Source of the DNA: Pedococcus cremeus
Lineage (GTDB): Bacteria > Actinomycetota > Actinomycetes > Actinomycetales > Dermatophilaceae
Assembly (NCBI RefSeq): GCF_900111375.1
Contig: NZ_FOHB01000003.1
Span: forward strand, 310,001-374,000
Length of the DNA stretch: 64,000 bases
Direction: 5' to 3'
Shown here: in pieces, positions 15,928-24,358 of the stretch
Numbering within the stretch: the stretch's first letter is position 1
Layout: the number at the start of each line of letters is the position of its first letter
Made by a program: the position numbers and the translations under genes
The notes under the pieces: generated by a model
The model's input: the letters and a program-made list of their open reading frames with translations, nothing else
Databases searched by the model: none
Told to the model about the DNA's origin: nothing

Positions 15928-16766
15928 TGAGCGCCACCACCGTCCCGACGCTGTCGGGGGACCGGGCCCACCACGGCGTCCGGCAGCCGCTGAGCACCAG
16001 CGAGCGCTGGGGCGCCGTCTTCGAGTACCTGCTGGTGGTCTACAAGCGCACGTGGCGCGGCAGCATCATCGGGCGCTTCCTGTCGCCGCTGTTCTTCCTG
16101 CTCTCCATGGGCGTCGGCCTCGGCAGCCTCGTCGACGACCGGGCCGGCGGCGTCGACGGCGTCCCGTACCTGCAGTTCGTGGTGCCGGCCATCGTGGCGA
16201 CCCAGGCGATGTGGGTGGCGATGGGCGAGTCCACCTACCAGGTGCTCGGCTACATCAAGTGGAACATGGGCTACCACGCCATGTTGGCCACCCCGCTGGG
16301 CGTGCGCGACATCCTCATCGGGCACCTGCTCTCGATCGTGGGGCACCTGACGGTGGCCACCGCGATCTTCATGGGCGTCGCGGCCCTGTTCGGCGGGTTC
16401 TCGTCGTGGTGGGCCCTGCTGTCCCTGCCCGTCGCGGTGCTGACCGGCATGGCCTTCACCGTGCCCCTCTTCGCCTTCACGGCCCGGCAGGAGGGCGACA
16501 ACGGGTTCAACATCCTCTTCCGCTGGGTGATGACGCCGCTGATGCTGTTCTCCGGCACTTTCTTCCCGATCACCCAGCTGCCGGTGTGGATGCAGCCCGT
16601 CGCCTGGGCCACCCCGCTGTGGCACGGCGTGGAGTCCAGCCGCATGGTCGCGACCGGCGACGTCCGCTGGGGCTGGCTGGCGCTGCACCTGCTCGTGCTG
16701 GTCGCCTTCGTCGTCGTGGGCTGGTTGCTGGCCGTCCGTTCCTTCAGCAGGAGGCTGGTCACGTGA
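15927..16766 (+). CDS. ABC-2 type transporter permease, first subunit (NodJ-like)
   Basis: This 279-aa permease has six predicted membrane segments, starting after YKRTWRGSIIGRFLSPLFFL. The ABC-2/NodJ-type stretch PYLQFVVPAIVATQAM lies at about residues 78-93, and the final extracytoplasmic FSGTFFPITQLPVWMQPVAW is typical. The ATG overlaps the stop of the ATPase gene and its own stop overlaps the next GTG. It resembles its neighbour at 16763, so the pair likely forms a heterodimeric channel arising from duplication. Confidence 0.9.
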   Translation: MSATTVPTLSGDRAHHGVRQPLSTSERWGAVFEYLLVVYKRTWRGSIIGRFLSPLFFLLSMGVGLGSLVDDRAGGVDGVPYLQFVVPAIVATQAMWVAMGESTYQVLGYIKWNMGYHAMLATPLGVRDILIGHLLSIVGHLTVATAIFMGVAALFGGFSSWWALLSLPVAVLTGMAFTVPLFAFTARQEGDNGFNILFRWVMTPLMLFSGTFFPITQLPVWMQPVAWATPLWHGVESSRMVATGDVRWGWLALHLLVLVAFVVVGWLLAVRSFSRRLVT

Positions 16767-17593
16767 GCGCCACCGCCGCCACCCCGTCGGCGGCCTCCCG
16801 GCTCGCCCGCCTGGTGCCGATGCCCGCGGGCGCGGGCCTGGCCCGCATGCTCGTCGAGCGCAACGTCACCTCCTTCCGGCACGGCTGGATCGCGCTGGTC
16901 ACCGGCTTCGCCGAACCGGTGTTCTACCTGTTCTCCATCGGTGTCGGCATCGGCGCCCTGGTCCAGACGGTGCGCACCGACAGTGGCGCCGAGGTCGGCT
17001 ACCTCCAGTTCGTCGCGCCGGCCCTGCTCGCCGCCTCGGCGATGAACGGTGCGGTCATGGACTCGACGTTCAACGTCTTCTTCAAGCTGCGCTACGCCAA
17101 GCTCTACGACTCGGTGCTCGCGACACCGATGGGACCGCGCGACATCGCGGTCGGCGAGATCTCGTGGTCGCTCATCCGGGGCGGCATGTACTCCGCGCTG
17201 TTCCTGCTCGTGGCCGCGTTCGCCGGGGCGGTGCAGTCGTGGTGGGCGCTGCTGGCCCTGCCCGCCGCCGTGTTCATCGGGTTCGCCTTCGCGGCGGTCG
17301 GGATGTTCGCCACCACCTTCATGCGCTCCTGGGTGGACTTCGACTACATCACGCTGGCCATCCAGCCGATGTTCCTGTTCTCGGCCACCTTCTTCCCGCT
17401 GTCGACCTACCCCGCCGCCCTCCAGTGGGTCGTCCAGCTCACGCCGCTCTACCACGGGGTCGCGCTGGAGCGCGGGCTCATGCTGGGCGAGGTCGACGCC
17501 GGCATCTTCTGGCACGTGCTCTACCTCGTCGTCCTCGGCGCGCTCGGCGTGCTCGGCACCGCGCGCCGCCTGGAGAAGCTGCTGCTCTCGTGA
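16763..17593 (+). CDS. ABC-2 type transporter permease, second subunit (NodJ-like)
   Basis: This 276-aa permease is paralogous to the preceding one, with matching landmarks: GYLQFVAPALLAASAMNGAV, KLRYAKLYDSVLATPMGPRD, and FSATFFPLSTYPAALQWVVQ. Six hydrophobic segments are visible. The GTG start is inside the stop codon of the first permease (GTGA), and its own stop overlaps the start of the hydrolase. In a two-permease plus one-ATPase set the complex is probably an exporter of a lipid, glycolipid or drug-like molecule. Confidence 0.9.
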   Translation: MSATAATPSAASRLARLVPMPAGAGLARMLVERNVTSFRHGWIALVTGFAEPVFYLFSIGVGIGALVQTVRTDSGAEVGYLQFVAPALLAASAMNGAVMDSTFNVFFKLRYAKLYDSVLATPMGPRDIAVGEISWSLIRGGMYSALFLLVAAFAGAVQSWWALLALPAAVFIGFAFAAVGMFATTFMRSWVDFDYITLAIQPMFLFSATFFPLSTYPAALQWVVQLTPLYHGVALERGLMLGEVDAGIFWHVLYLVVLGALGVLGTARRLEKLLLS

Positions 17594-18339
17594 CCCTCGC
17601 GGTGCGCGAGTGGGGCGGTGGGAACCGGTATGCCGTGCTGCTGCACGGCATGTCCGCGTCCAGCCGCGTCTTCCACCGGCTCGGCCCGGCGCTCGCCGAA
17701 TGCGGCTTCCACGTGGTCGCACCCGACCTCCCGGGGCACGGGCGGTCGGAGCCCGACCCCGACGCGTCCATCGAGTCCTTCGCTGACGCGGCGCTCGCCG
17801 CCGTGCCGGCCCGGCCCGAGCTGGCCGTGGGCCACTCCATGGGCGGCATGGTGCTTGCCGTCGCCGCCGACCGGCTGGGAGCCGGGCACGCGGCGTACCT
17901 CGACATCGGCCTGACGACCGCGCCCCTCCAGGGCGACCCGCTGCCGCGCATGCGGGCCAACCGCGCCCAGCGCACCGCGCCGTGGCTGCGCGCCGAGCGA
18001 CCGTGGTTCAGCGAGGACGAGGTGGCCATCGAGGCGGAGGCGGCGCGTCAGTGGGACCCCGCGACGAGCGCGTCGTTCGTCCGCAGCGCCGCCGGCCGCG
18101 ACCTCACGCCTCGGGACGCGTCGCGCTCGTCGCTGGTCGTGGCCGAACCGAGCGACTACGTCTCGGCGGCCGAGCGGCTTCGGCTGTCGGCGTCGGGCTT
18201 CACCGTGCACGCCGTCGAAGGTGGCCGGCACACGCTCATGTACGGGTGGCACGACGAGCTGCTCGCTGCGCTGCTCGAGGACCTGCCGGCCGACCTGCTG
18301 GCCGACCTGCACGGAGCCGGGGCCACCGGCTCATCCTAG
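17590..18339 (+). CDS. Alpha/beta hydrolase
   Basis: This is a 249-aa alpha/beta-hydrolase-fold enzyme. The oxyanion-hole motif is LLHGMSASSRVF, and the strand-3 region reads VVAPDLPGHGRSEPD. The nucleophile elbow GHSMGG, with its serine near residue 84, is intact. A late acid (VVAEPSDY) and histidine (EGGRHTLM) complete a plausible triad. It is translationally coupled to the exporter permeases through a GTGA overlap, so it may process the exported compound or an ester related to it. No substrate can be assigned from sequence. Confidence 0.85.
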   Translation: MTLAVREWGGGNRYAVLLHGMSASSRVFHRLGPALAECGFHVVAPDLPGHGRSEPDPDASIESFADAALAAVPARPELAVGHSMGGMVLAVAADRLGAGHAAYLDIGLTTAPLQGDPLPRMRANRAQRTAPWLRAERPWFSEDEVAIEAEAARQWDPATSASFVRSAAGRDLTPRDASRSSLVVAEPSDYVSAAERLRLSASGFTVHAVEGGRHTLMYGWHDELLAALLEDLPADLLADLHGAGATGSS

Positions 18340-18342
18340 GCT
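18337..18342 (+). promoter_or_regulatory. -10 element of leaderless DUF427 gene
   Basis: TAGGCT, 6-nt spacer GGCCGC, GTG at 18349. It overlaps the stop codon region of the hydrolase gene. Confidence 0.55.
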
Positions 18343-18348
18343 GGCCGC

Positions 18349-18846
18349 GTGAGTCGTCCACGTCCTGTCCCGCCGGGCCCCGGCCAGCAGTCAGTGTGGG
18401 ACTACCCGCGACCGCCCCGCCTGGAGCGGACCACCGCCCGCCTGCAGGTGGTGCTCGGTGGCCAGGTGGTCGCCGACACCACCGAGGGGCACCGGGTCCT
18501 CGAGACCAGCCACCCGCCGACCTACTACCTGCCACCGGAGAGCTTCGTCCCCGGCTCGGTGCGGCCGGTGCCGGGATCCTCGGTGTGCGAGTGGAAGGGC
18601 CAGGCGGCCTACGGCGACCTGGTGTCCGGCGACGTCGTGGCCCGGCGGGCGGCGTGGTGGTACCCGCACCCGACCGAAGGCTTCCGTGCGATCGCCGGCC
18701 ACATCGCCGTCATGCCCGGGCTGGTCGACGCGTGCTTCGTCGACGGCGAGCAGGTGCAGCCCCAGCCGGGGGGCTTCTACGGCGGCTGGATCACCTCCGC
18801 GGTGGTCGGCCCCTTCAAGGGAGGACCCGGAACCCTTGGCTGGTGA
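18349..18846 (+). CDS. DUF427 domain protein
   Basis: This 165-aa protein matches DUF427: SVWDYPRPPRLERT, the pair HPPTYYLPPE and SVCEWKGQA, then AAWWYPHP and GHIAVMPGLVDACFVDGE. The domain is a small beta barrel of unknown function found in actinobacteria and fungi. The leaderless-type promoter suggests it is expressed separately from the exporter operon. The downstream acetyltransferase frame starts before this gene ends, so the two are probably co-translated. Confidence 0.85.
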   Translation: MSRPRPVPPGPGQQSVWDYPRPPRLERTTARLQVVLGGQVVADTTEGHRVLETSHPPTYYLPPESFVPGSVRPVPGSSVCEWKGQAAYGDLVSGDVVARRAAWWYPHPTEGFRAIAGHIAVMPGLVDACFVDGEQVQPQPGGFYGGWITSAVVGPFKGGPGTLGW

Positions 18847-19312
18847 GCTGCCTGTCCGTCCGGCGGGCCTGGCGCCGGCGCACGACGTCCGGGTGGCGGC
18901 CTTCGCCGAGCTGTCGGCCGAGACGGCCTACCGGCTGTGGGCGCTGCGCGCGGAGGTCTTCGTGGTGGAGCAGGACTGCCCCTACCTCGACCTGGACGGC
19001 CGCGACCTCGAGCCGGCGACGCGCCACCTGTGGGTCGAGCGCGAGGGGCTGCCGGTGGCGACCCTCAGGCTGCTCGACGACGGCGACCGGCTCCGGATCG
19101 GCCGGGTGGCCACGCGGACCGACGCCCGGGGCGACGGACTGGCAGCGGGACTCGTCACGGAGGCACTGGCCCTGGCGGGGGAGCGCGAGGTCGTGCTGGA
19201 CGCGCAGTCGCACCTGGTGGACTGGTACGAGCGGTTCGGGTTCGTGCCGAACGGCCGCGGGTTCGTCGAGGACGGCATCCCGCACACCCCGATGAGCCGT
19301 CCCGGCACCTGA
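18836..19312 (+). CDS. ElaA-type GNAT acetyltransferase
   Basis: This 158-aa GNAT protein of the ElaA subgroup has the diagnostic ALRAEVFVVEQDCPYLDLDG near residue 45 and LRIGRVATRTDARGDGLAAG as the acetyl-CoA-binding region. It ends with WYERFGFVPNGRGFVEDGIPH. The start is uncertain. TTG at 18836 has GGAGG 10 nt upstream, and a GTG near 18893 is the main alternative. The substrate of ElaA proteins is not known. It overlaps the DUF427 gene by about 11 nt in a different frame. Confidence 0.82.
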   Translation: MAGELPVRPAGLAPAHDVRVAAFAELSAETAYRLWALRAEVFVVEQDCPYLDLDGRDLEPATRHLWVEREGLPVATLRLLDDGDRLRIGRVATRTDARGDGLAAGLVTEALALAGEREVVLDAQSHLVDWYERFGFVPNGRGFVEDGIPHTPMSRPGT

Positions 19313-19361
19313 GAGCGGCCTCCACAATCTTCCGCGGCGTGTCGTCACGCGCCTGCAGACT

Positions 19362-19377
19362 TCGAACACGTGTTCGG
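19362..19377 (+). promoter_or_regulatory. LexA (SOS) box of recA
   Basis: TCGAAC-ACGT-GTTCGG matches the actinobacterial LexA consensus TCGAAC-N4-GTTCGA at 11 of 12 positions. It sits directly before a TAAATT -10 element, where bound LexA would block RNA polymerase. Confidence 0.88.
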
Positions 19378-19378
19378 C

Positions 19379-19384
19379 TAAATT
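19379..19384 (+). promoter_or_regulatory. -10 element of the SOS-controlled recA promoter
   Basis: TAAATT begins 2 bp after the LexA box. Transcription would start near 19391, giving a leader of about 185 nt before the recA ATG. Confidence 0.55.
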
Positions 19385-19443
19385 CGTCCACAGGAGTCCT
19401 CTCCGCAGTCACACCATCCACCGATCCGTCGGCGGCAGGGTCG

Positions 19444-19480
19444 GCTGTCGGTGCTGGCTCCTAGCGTCTGACCCGACAGC
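19444..19480 (+). promoter_or_regulatory. Inverted repeat flanking a second -10-like element upstream of recA
   Basis: A perfect 8-bp inverted repeat, GCTGTCGG at 19444-19451 and CCGACAGC at 19473-19480, encloses TAGCGT at 19462-19467. This may be a LexA-independent second promoter with its own operator, or an RNA hairpin in the long leader. Confidence 0.4.
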
Positions 19481-19575
19481 AGATCGACCATGGTGCCGAC
19501 GAGAAGTCGACACGAGAACTGGTGCGGGTCGAAGGCAGGCGCACCCGACACGACGAACAGAAAGCAGGTGTGGCG

Positions 19576-20652
19576 ATGGCTCGCCCGAACCAGGCCGTGA
19601 ACGCTGGCAGCAGCCAGGACATGAAGCTCAAGGCCCTCGAGACCACGATGGGCCAGATCGAGAAGAACCACGGCAAGGGCGCCGTGATGCGGCTGGGCGA
19701 CGACGTCCGCCCGCCCATCGAGGTGATCCCCACCGGGTCGATCTCCCTCGACGTCGCCCTCGGCATCGGTGGCCTCCCGCGCGGCCGTGTCGTCGAGATC
19801 TACGGGCCGGAGTCCTCCGGTAAGACGACCGTGGCTCTCCACGCCGTGGCCAACGCGCAGCGCAACGGTGGCATCGCAGCGTTCATCGACGCCGAGCACG
19901 CCCTCGACCCCGACTACGCCAAGAAGCTCGGCGTCGACACCGACGGGCTGCTGGTGAGCCAGCCCGACACCGGTGAGCAGGCCCTCGAGATCGCCGACAT
20001 GCTGATCCGCTCCGGCGCCATCGACATCATCGTCATCGACTCGGTCGCGGCCCTCGTGCCGCGCGCCGAGATCGAGGGCGAGATGGGCGACAGCCACGTG
20101 GGTCTCCAGGCCCGCCTGATGTCGCAGGCGCTGCGCAAGCTCACCGGTGCCCTCAACACCACCGGCACGACGGCGATCTTCATCAACCAGCTGCGCGAGA
20201 AGATCGGCGTGATGTTCGGCTCGCCCGAGACCACCACCGGTGGCAAGGCGCTGAAGTTCTACGCGTCGGTGCGCCTCGACGTCCGCCGCATCGAGACCCT
20301 CAAGGACGGCAGCGAGCCGGTCGGCAACCGGACCCGCGTCAAGGTCGTCAAGAACAAGGTCTCGCCGCCGTTCAAGCAGGCCGAGTTCGACATCCTCTAC
20401 GGGCAGGGCATCTCCCGTGAGGGCGGCCTGATCGACATGGGTGTCGAGCAGGGCTTCGTCCGCAAGGCCGGTGCCTGGTACACCTACGAGGGCGACCAGC
20501 TCGGGCAGGGCAAGGAGAACGCCCGCGCCTTCCTCAAGGACAACCCCGACCTCGCCGACGAGATCGAGAAGAAGATCAAGGAGAAGCTCGGCATCGGCCC
20601 GCAGGTCGACAAGCCGGCCGACCCGGTGGTCGAGGTCCCGGTCGACTTCTGA
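19576..20652 (+). CDS. recA: DNA recombinase RecA
   Basis: RecA forms the filament for homologous recombination and triggers LexA self-cleavage. The 358-aa product is the usual length. Walker [10 protein letters not shown] lies near residue 68, Walker B is [12 protein letters not shown], loop L1 is [22 protein letters not shown] and loop L2 is [22 protein letters not shown]. No intein is present, unlike some mycobacteria. I chose the ATG at 19576 by similarity of the N-terminus; the in-frame GTG at 19570 is an alternative. recX follows 62 bp downstream. Confidence 0.98.
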   Translation: MARPNQAVNAGSSQDMKLKALETTMGQIEKNHGKGAVMRLGDDVRPPIEVIPTGSISLDVALGIGGLPRGRVVEIYGPESSGKTTVALHAVANAQRNGGIAAFIDAEHALDPDYAKKLGVDTDGLLVSQPDTGEQALEIADMLIRSGAIDIIVIDSVAALVPRAEIEGEMGDSHVGLQARLMSQALRKLTGALNTTGTTAIFINQLREKIGVMFGSPETTTGGKALKFYASVRLDVRRIETLKDGSEPVGNRTRVKVVKNKVSPPFKQAEFDILYGQGISREGGLIDMGVEQGFVRKAGAWYTYEGDQLGQGKENARAFLKDNPDLADEIEKKIKEKLGIGPQVDKPADPVVEVPVDF

Positions 20653-20714
20653 TCGTCGGGCCGCAACGAGCTCGACGACCTCCACGAACCCCGACGGATC
20701 GACGGACTCCCTTC

Positions 20715-21362
20715 ATGAGCGAACGTCATGACGCGGCCAGGGCTGCCCTCCAGGCGGCCCTGGCCGCGTCGTCCTCCTCCACCACCCCTGAGGCGCAGGG
20801 AGACCGGACGCGGACACGCCGACGCCGACGCACTGCACCCCCGGACCCGGAGCAGGACCTCCAGGGACGCGACGACGAGCCCGACCCCTACGACGTGGCC
20901 CGTCAGATCGTGCTGCGCCAGCTCGCCATGGCGCCACGAAGCCGCCAGCAGCTGCGCGACAAGCTGCGGCAGCGCAACTGCCCCGACGAGGTGGCCGAGG
21001 TCGTCCTCGACCGCATGGCGGAGGTGGGGCTGGTCGACGACGAGGCGTTCGCCGGCATGCTGGTCCGCTCCCAGCAGGCCGGTCGCGGCCTGGCGACCAG
21101 GGCTCTCGCCCAGGAGCTGCGCACCAAGGGCGTCGACCCCGAGACGGCCCAGGCCGCCCTCGCCGACATCGACCCCGAGGACGAGCGCGAGCGCGCCCGG
21201 GCGCTGGTCGACAAGAAGCTGCGGACCATGCACGGTCTCGACGCGACCGTCCAGACCCGCAGGCTGGCAGGGATGCTGGCGCGCAAGGGGTACCCGTCCT
21301 CGATGGCGTTCGCCGTGATCCGCGAGGCCTTGGCCGAGGCGCCGGAGCACCGGCGCGACTGA
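20715..21362 (+). CDS. recX: Recombination regulator RecX
   Basis: RecX binds the RecA filament and limits its extension and ATPase. This 215-aa version has an actinobacterial N-terminal extension of about 70 residues rich in Ala, Arg and Asp. The three-helix RecX repeats follow, with QIVLRQLAMAPRSRQQLRDK and DRMAEVGLVDDEAFAGMLV as landmarks, and the last repeat reads ARKGYPSSMAFAVIREAL. Location immediately after recA in the same direction supports joint expression with SOS induction. Confidence 0.94.
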   Translation: MSERHDAARAALQAALAASSSSTTPEAQGDRTRTRRRRRTAPPDPEQDLQGRDDEPDPYDVARQIVLRQLAMAPRSRQQLRDKLRQRNCPDEVAEVVLDRMAEVGLVDDEAFAGMLVRSQQAGRGLATRALAQELRTKGVDPETAQAALADIDPEDERERARALVDKKLRTMHGLDATVQTRRLAGMLARKGYPSSMAFAVIREALAEAPEHRRD

Positions 21363-21368
21363 GGTCCG

Positions 21369-21374
21369 TATCCT
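21369..21374 (+). promoter_or_regulatory. -10 element of leaderless DUF1275 gene
   Basis: TATCCT, 6-nt spacer CGCTGC, GTG at 21381. No Shine-Dalgarno sequence is present. Confidence 0.55.
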
Positions 21375-21380
21375 CGCTGC

Positions 21381-22142
21381 GTGTCACCACCGCAGTCGCC
21401 GAGCTTCGCCGGACTCGCTGCCCGGCGCCTGCGCACGGTCGCCGGTGCCACCCGGACGTCACGGCGCAACCGACACCTGGCCAACCTGCTGGCCTTCATC
21501 GCCGGCATGCTCAACTCGGTGGGCTTCGTGGCGGTGTCCGTCTACACCTCCCACATGACCGGCCTCACCGCCTCCGTGGCCGACCACCTGGTCCTGGGAT
21601 CGATGCGCCTGGTCGGCATCGGGCTGGAGGCGATCACGTGCTTCGTCCTCGGTGCCGGCACCTGCGCGGTCGTGTTCAACTGGGGACGGCGTCGCCACCA
21701 CGAGGCCCGGTTCGCCAACGTCCTCGTGCTGGAGGCGCTCCTGATCCTCGCCTTCGGCGGCCTCGCCGACCAGCTGACGTGGCGGCACCGCGACCTGGTC
21801 TTCGTCGCCGTGCTCTGCTTCACGATGGGGCTGCAGAACGCGATCATCACCAAGATCTCCGCCGCCCAGATCCGCACCACGCACGTCACGGGCATGGTCA
21901 CCGACATCGGCATCGAGCTGGGCAAGGCCGCCTACCGCAGCCGCATGCCCGGCCAACCGCCCGTCGTGGCCGACCTCGGCAAGCTCGGCCTGCTCGCCGG
22001 ACTCGTCGGGCTGTTCTTCGTCGGGGGAGTGGCCGGAGCCGCGGGCTACCTCGCCCTCGGGTTCACCGTGCTCCTCGCGCCAGCCCTGGTCCTGCTGGTC
22101 GTGGCGACCCCGCCCCTGCTCGTCGACCTCCGGGGGCGTTGA
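21381..22142 (+). CDS. DUF1275 / YoaK family membrane protein
   Basis: This 253-aa membrane protein has about six hydrophobic segments and the YoaK landmarks: LAFIAGMLNSVGFVAV, TSHMTGLTASVADHL, CFTMGLQNAIITKISAAQIR and TTHVTGMVTDIG. Function is unknown; the family is widespread in bacteria. A hairpin follows the stop, so it appears monocistronic. Confidence 0.88.
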   Translation: MSPPQSPSFAGLAARRLRTVAGATRTSRRNRHLANLLAFIAGMLNSVGFVAVSVYTSHMTGLTASVADHLVLGSMRLVGIGLEAITCFVLGAGTCAVVFNWGRRRHHEARFANVLVLEALLILAFGGLADQLTWRHRDLVFVAVLCFTMGLQNAIITKISAAQIRTTHVTGMVTDIGIELGKAAYRSRMPGQPPVVADLGKLGLLAGLVGLFFVGGVAGAAGYLALGFTVLLAPALVLLVVATPPLLVDLRGR

Positions 22143-22166
22143 CGCCTGCCCAGCAGTGGGCATGAG

Positions 22167-22209
22167 ACTGCCCCTGACGTCCACCGCGAGGGTGGCCGCC
22201 AGGGGCGGT
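22167..22209 (+). terminator. Nested hairpin after DUF1275 gene
   Basis: Outer arms ACTGCCCCTG and CAGGGGCGGT (one G-U pair) enclose an inner CCACC/GGTGG stem. It lies 24 bp after the stop codon. Confidence 0.6.
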
Positions 22210-22353
22210 GTCCAAGGGTCCGGAAGTGGCCGTCACGCTGCTCGGTCCCCGTCGTGACGCTGGCCGCCTTGATGCTCCGAGAAGCAGGGGCACCGATGTG
22301 GGCAGCCCGTGCGGCGTACCGGGTCGTGCGCAGCACGTACCCTTGTCGGTGCG

Positions 22354-23883
22354 ATGAGCACACAGACGACGCAGAAGACCTACGACGTGCGCACCCACGG
22401 GTGCCAGATGAACGTCCACGACTCCGAGCGACTGGCCGGCCTCCTCGAGACGGCCGGCTACGTCGACGTCAACAGCCTGGCGCCGGGGGAGCGACCCGAC
22501 GCCGCGGACGTCGTCGTCTTCAACACCTGCGCGGTGCGCGAGAACGCCGACAACAAGCTCTACGGCAACCTCGGCCAGCTGCGCCCGGCCAAGACCCGCA
22601 ACCCGGAGATGCAGATCGCGGTCGGTGGCTGCATGGCCCAGAAGGACCGGGACACGATCGTGAAGAAGGCGCCCTGGGTCGACGTCGTCTTCGGCACCCA
22701 CAACATCGGTAGCCTCCCCGCGCTGCTCGACCGGGCCCGCCACAACAAGGAGGCGCAGGTCGAGATCCTCGAGAGCCTCGAGGTCTTCCCGTCCACGCTG
22801 CCGACCCGACGCGACTCCGCCTACAGCGGCTGGGTGTCGATCTCGGTGGGCTGCAACAACACCTGCACGTTCTGCATCGTGCCCAGCCTGCGCGGCAAGG
22901 AGGCCGACCGCCGCCCCGGCGACGTGCTCGCCGAGGTGCAGGCGCTGGTCGACCAGGGCGTCGTCGAGATCACCCTGCTGGGCCAGAACGTCAACACCTA
23001 CGGCGTCGAGTTCGGCGACCGCCTGGCCTTCGGCAAGCTGCTGCGCGCCTGCGGTGAGATCGAGGGGCTGGAGCGGGTGCGGTTCACCAGCCCGCACCCG
23101 GCGGCCTTCACCGACGACGTCATCGCCGCCATGGCCGAGACGCCCAACGTCATGCCGAGCCTGCACATGCCGCTGCAGTCCGGCTCCGACAAGGTGCTGA
23201 GGGAGATGCGCCGGTCCTACCGCAGCGCGAAGTTCCTCGGCATCATCGACCGGGTCCGCGAACAGATCCCCGACGCGGCCATCACGACCGACATCATCGT
23301 CGGTTTCCCCGGCGAGACCGACGAGGACTTCGAGCAGACCCTCGAGGTCGTGCGCGCCTCCCGGTTCTCCAGCGCCTTCACCTTCCAGTACTCGATCCGG
23401 CCCGGAACCCCGGCGGCCACGATGGAGGACCAGGTGCCCAAGGCCGTGGTGCAGGAGCGCTACGACCGGCTCATCGCGGTGCAGGAGGAGATCTCCTGGG
23501 CCGAGAACCGCGCCATCGAGGGCCGCGAGATCGAGGTGCTCGTCGCCACCGGCGAGGGCCGCAAGGACACCGAGACCCAGCGCCTGTCCGGCCGCGCCCG
23601 CGACAACCGGCTGGTCCACTTCGCCGTGCCCGAGGGAGCGGAGAAGCCGCGGCCGGGCGACATGGTCACCGTCGGCGTCACCTACGGCGCACCGCACCAC
23701 CTGGTCGCAGACGCCGCCCTGAGCGGTGGCCCGTATGCCGTGCGGCGCACCGCCGGTGGCGACGCCTGGCAGGCGCTCCAGGACGCCCCGGTGCCCGGCA
23801 AGCCGGCCGTCTCGCTGGGCATGCCAGGGGTCGGGCGCCCGCAGCCGTCAGCGGCCTCGCAGCCGGCCTGCGCCACCAGCTGA
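22354..23883 (+). CDS. miaB: tRNA-2-methylthio-N6-dimethylallyladenosine synthase MiaB
   Basis: MiaB is a radical-SAM methylthiotransferase acting on i6A37 of tRNAs reading UNN codons. N-terminal cluster cysteines are in [16 protein letters not shown] and VGGCMAQK. The radical-SAM CNNTCTFC motif lies at about residues 169-176. The TRAM domain is followed by an extra tail of about 50 residues ending [23 protein letters not shown] marks MiaB rather than RimO. I chose the ATG at 22354; a TACCCT -10-like element stands 10 nt before it. miaA, which makes its substrate, lies 1 kb downstream. The stop codon falls inside a 13-bp tandem repeat. Confidence 0.97.
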   Translation: MSTQTTQKTYDVRTHGCQMNVHDSERLAGLLETAGYVDVNSLAPGERPDAADVVVFNTCAVRENADNKLYGNLGQLRPAKTRNPEMQIAVGGCMAQKDRDTIVKKAPWVDVVFGTHNIGSLPALLDRARHNKEAQVEILESLEVFPSTLPTRRDSAYSGWVSISVGCNNTCTFCIVPSLRGKEADRRPGDVLAEVQALVDQGVVEITLLGQNVNTYGVEFGDRLAFGKLLRACGEIEGLERVRFTSPHPAAFTDDVIAAMAETPNVMPSLHMPLQSGSDKVLREMRRSYRSAKFLGIIDRVREQIPDAAITTDIIVGFPGETDEDFEQTLEVVRASRFSSAFTFQYSIRPGTPAATMEDQVPKAVVQERYDRLIAVQEEISWAENRAIEGREIEVLVATGEGRKDTETQRLSGRARDNRLVHFAVPEGAEKPRPGDMVTVGVTYGAPHHLVADAALSGGPYAVRRTAGGDAWQALQDAPVPGKPAVSLGMPGVGRPQPSAASQPACATS

Positions 23884-23923
23884 GGCCACCAGTTGAGGCC
23901 ACCAGCTGAGGCCCGCGGCTGAC
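23872..23923 (+). repeat. 13-bp tandem repeat spanning the miaB stop codon
   Basis: Three near-identical copies of GCCACCAGCTGAG (23872, 23885, 23898) and one degenerate copy (23911). The first copy contains the miaB TGA and every copy carries another TGA. Confidence 0.85.
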
Positions 23924-23930
23924 GCCGGGG

Positions 23931-23976
23931 AACGCCAGGAGCGCCGGACCCGATCGGGCCCGGCGCTCCTGGCGTT
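23931..23976. terminator. Bidirectional terminator between miaB and MT0933-like gene
   Basis: A perfect 17-bp inverted repeat, AACGCCAGGAGCGCCGG with its complement, and a 12-nt loop containing CGATCG. It lies between convergent genes and can serve both. Confidence 0.85.
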
Positions 23977-24013
23977 CTGACCTGTCACACACGGTGGCGG
24001 ACAGGGGTCTGGC

Positions 24014-24232
24014 TCACGGAGGGGTCTGGCCCTCGTCGCCCCCGCCACTGCCGATGCGGTCGTCGAGGATGTCGCGGCCCTTGTCGACCTGCTCGGCATG
24101 CTGGTCGCCGAGGCGTTCGTCGGCCATCCGCTTGCCGCGGTCGAGCGCGGCGTCGCTCTGTTGCTCGACCTGGTCGTCGTGCTCGTTGGCCAGCTCGCCG
24201 GCCTTGTCCTTCATCTTGTCGAACATGCCCAT
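24014..24232 (-). CDS. MT0933/Rv0909-like antitoxin-family small protein
   Basis: This is a 72-aa highly charged, helical protein beginning MGMFDKMKDKAGELANEHDD. It has the repeated Lys/Asp/Glu-rich pattern (RMADERLGDQHAEQVDKGRD) of the actinobacterial MT0933-like antitoxin family. GAAGGAG stands 8 nt before the ATG, so the start is secure. In M. tuberculosis the relative Rv0909 pairs with Rv0910. No SRPBCC-type toxin partner is adjacent here; the neighbours are miaB (convergent) and def (divergent). A stress-related helical protein of CsbD-like character is the alternative. Confidence 0.65.
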   Translation of the reverse strand: MGMFDKMKDKAGELANEHDDQVEQQSDAALDRGKRMADERLGDQHAEQVDKGRDILDDRIGSGGGDEGQTPP

Positions 24233-24345
24233 GGCGGGATCTCCTTCGGTGGTTCCTTCGCTGGTGTCATGTGTCGACCACGAGTGGCCCCGCGGACCCC
24301 TCCACCGTGCCCCAGCCCCACGCGGTACGCGACTCGAGGGTCTGG

Positions 24346-24351
24346 GAGACT
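24346..24351 (+). promoter_or_regulatory. -10-like element of def
   Basis: GAGACT, 7-nt spacer GCCCGCC, ATG at 24359. It fits the leaderless geometry but departs from TANNNT at its first base. Confidence 0.4.
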
Positions 24352-24358
24352 GCCCGCC

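Noticed and set aside
14995-17593. True nodulation genes nodI/nodJ
   Set aside because: The similarity is at the level of an exporter subfamily. Two permeases are present and no other nodulation gene is nearby.
23872-23923. CRISPR array
   Set aside because: Units are 13 bp with no spacers. No other repeat in the window has spacer-repeat structure and no cas gene is present.
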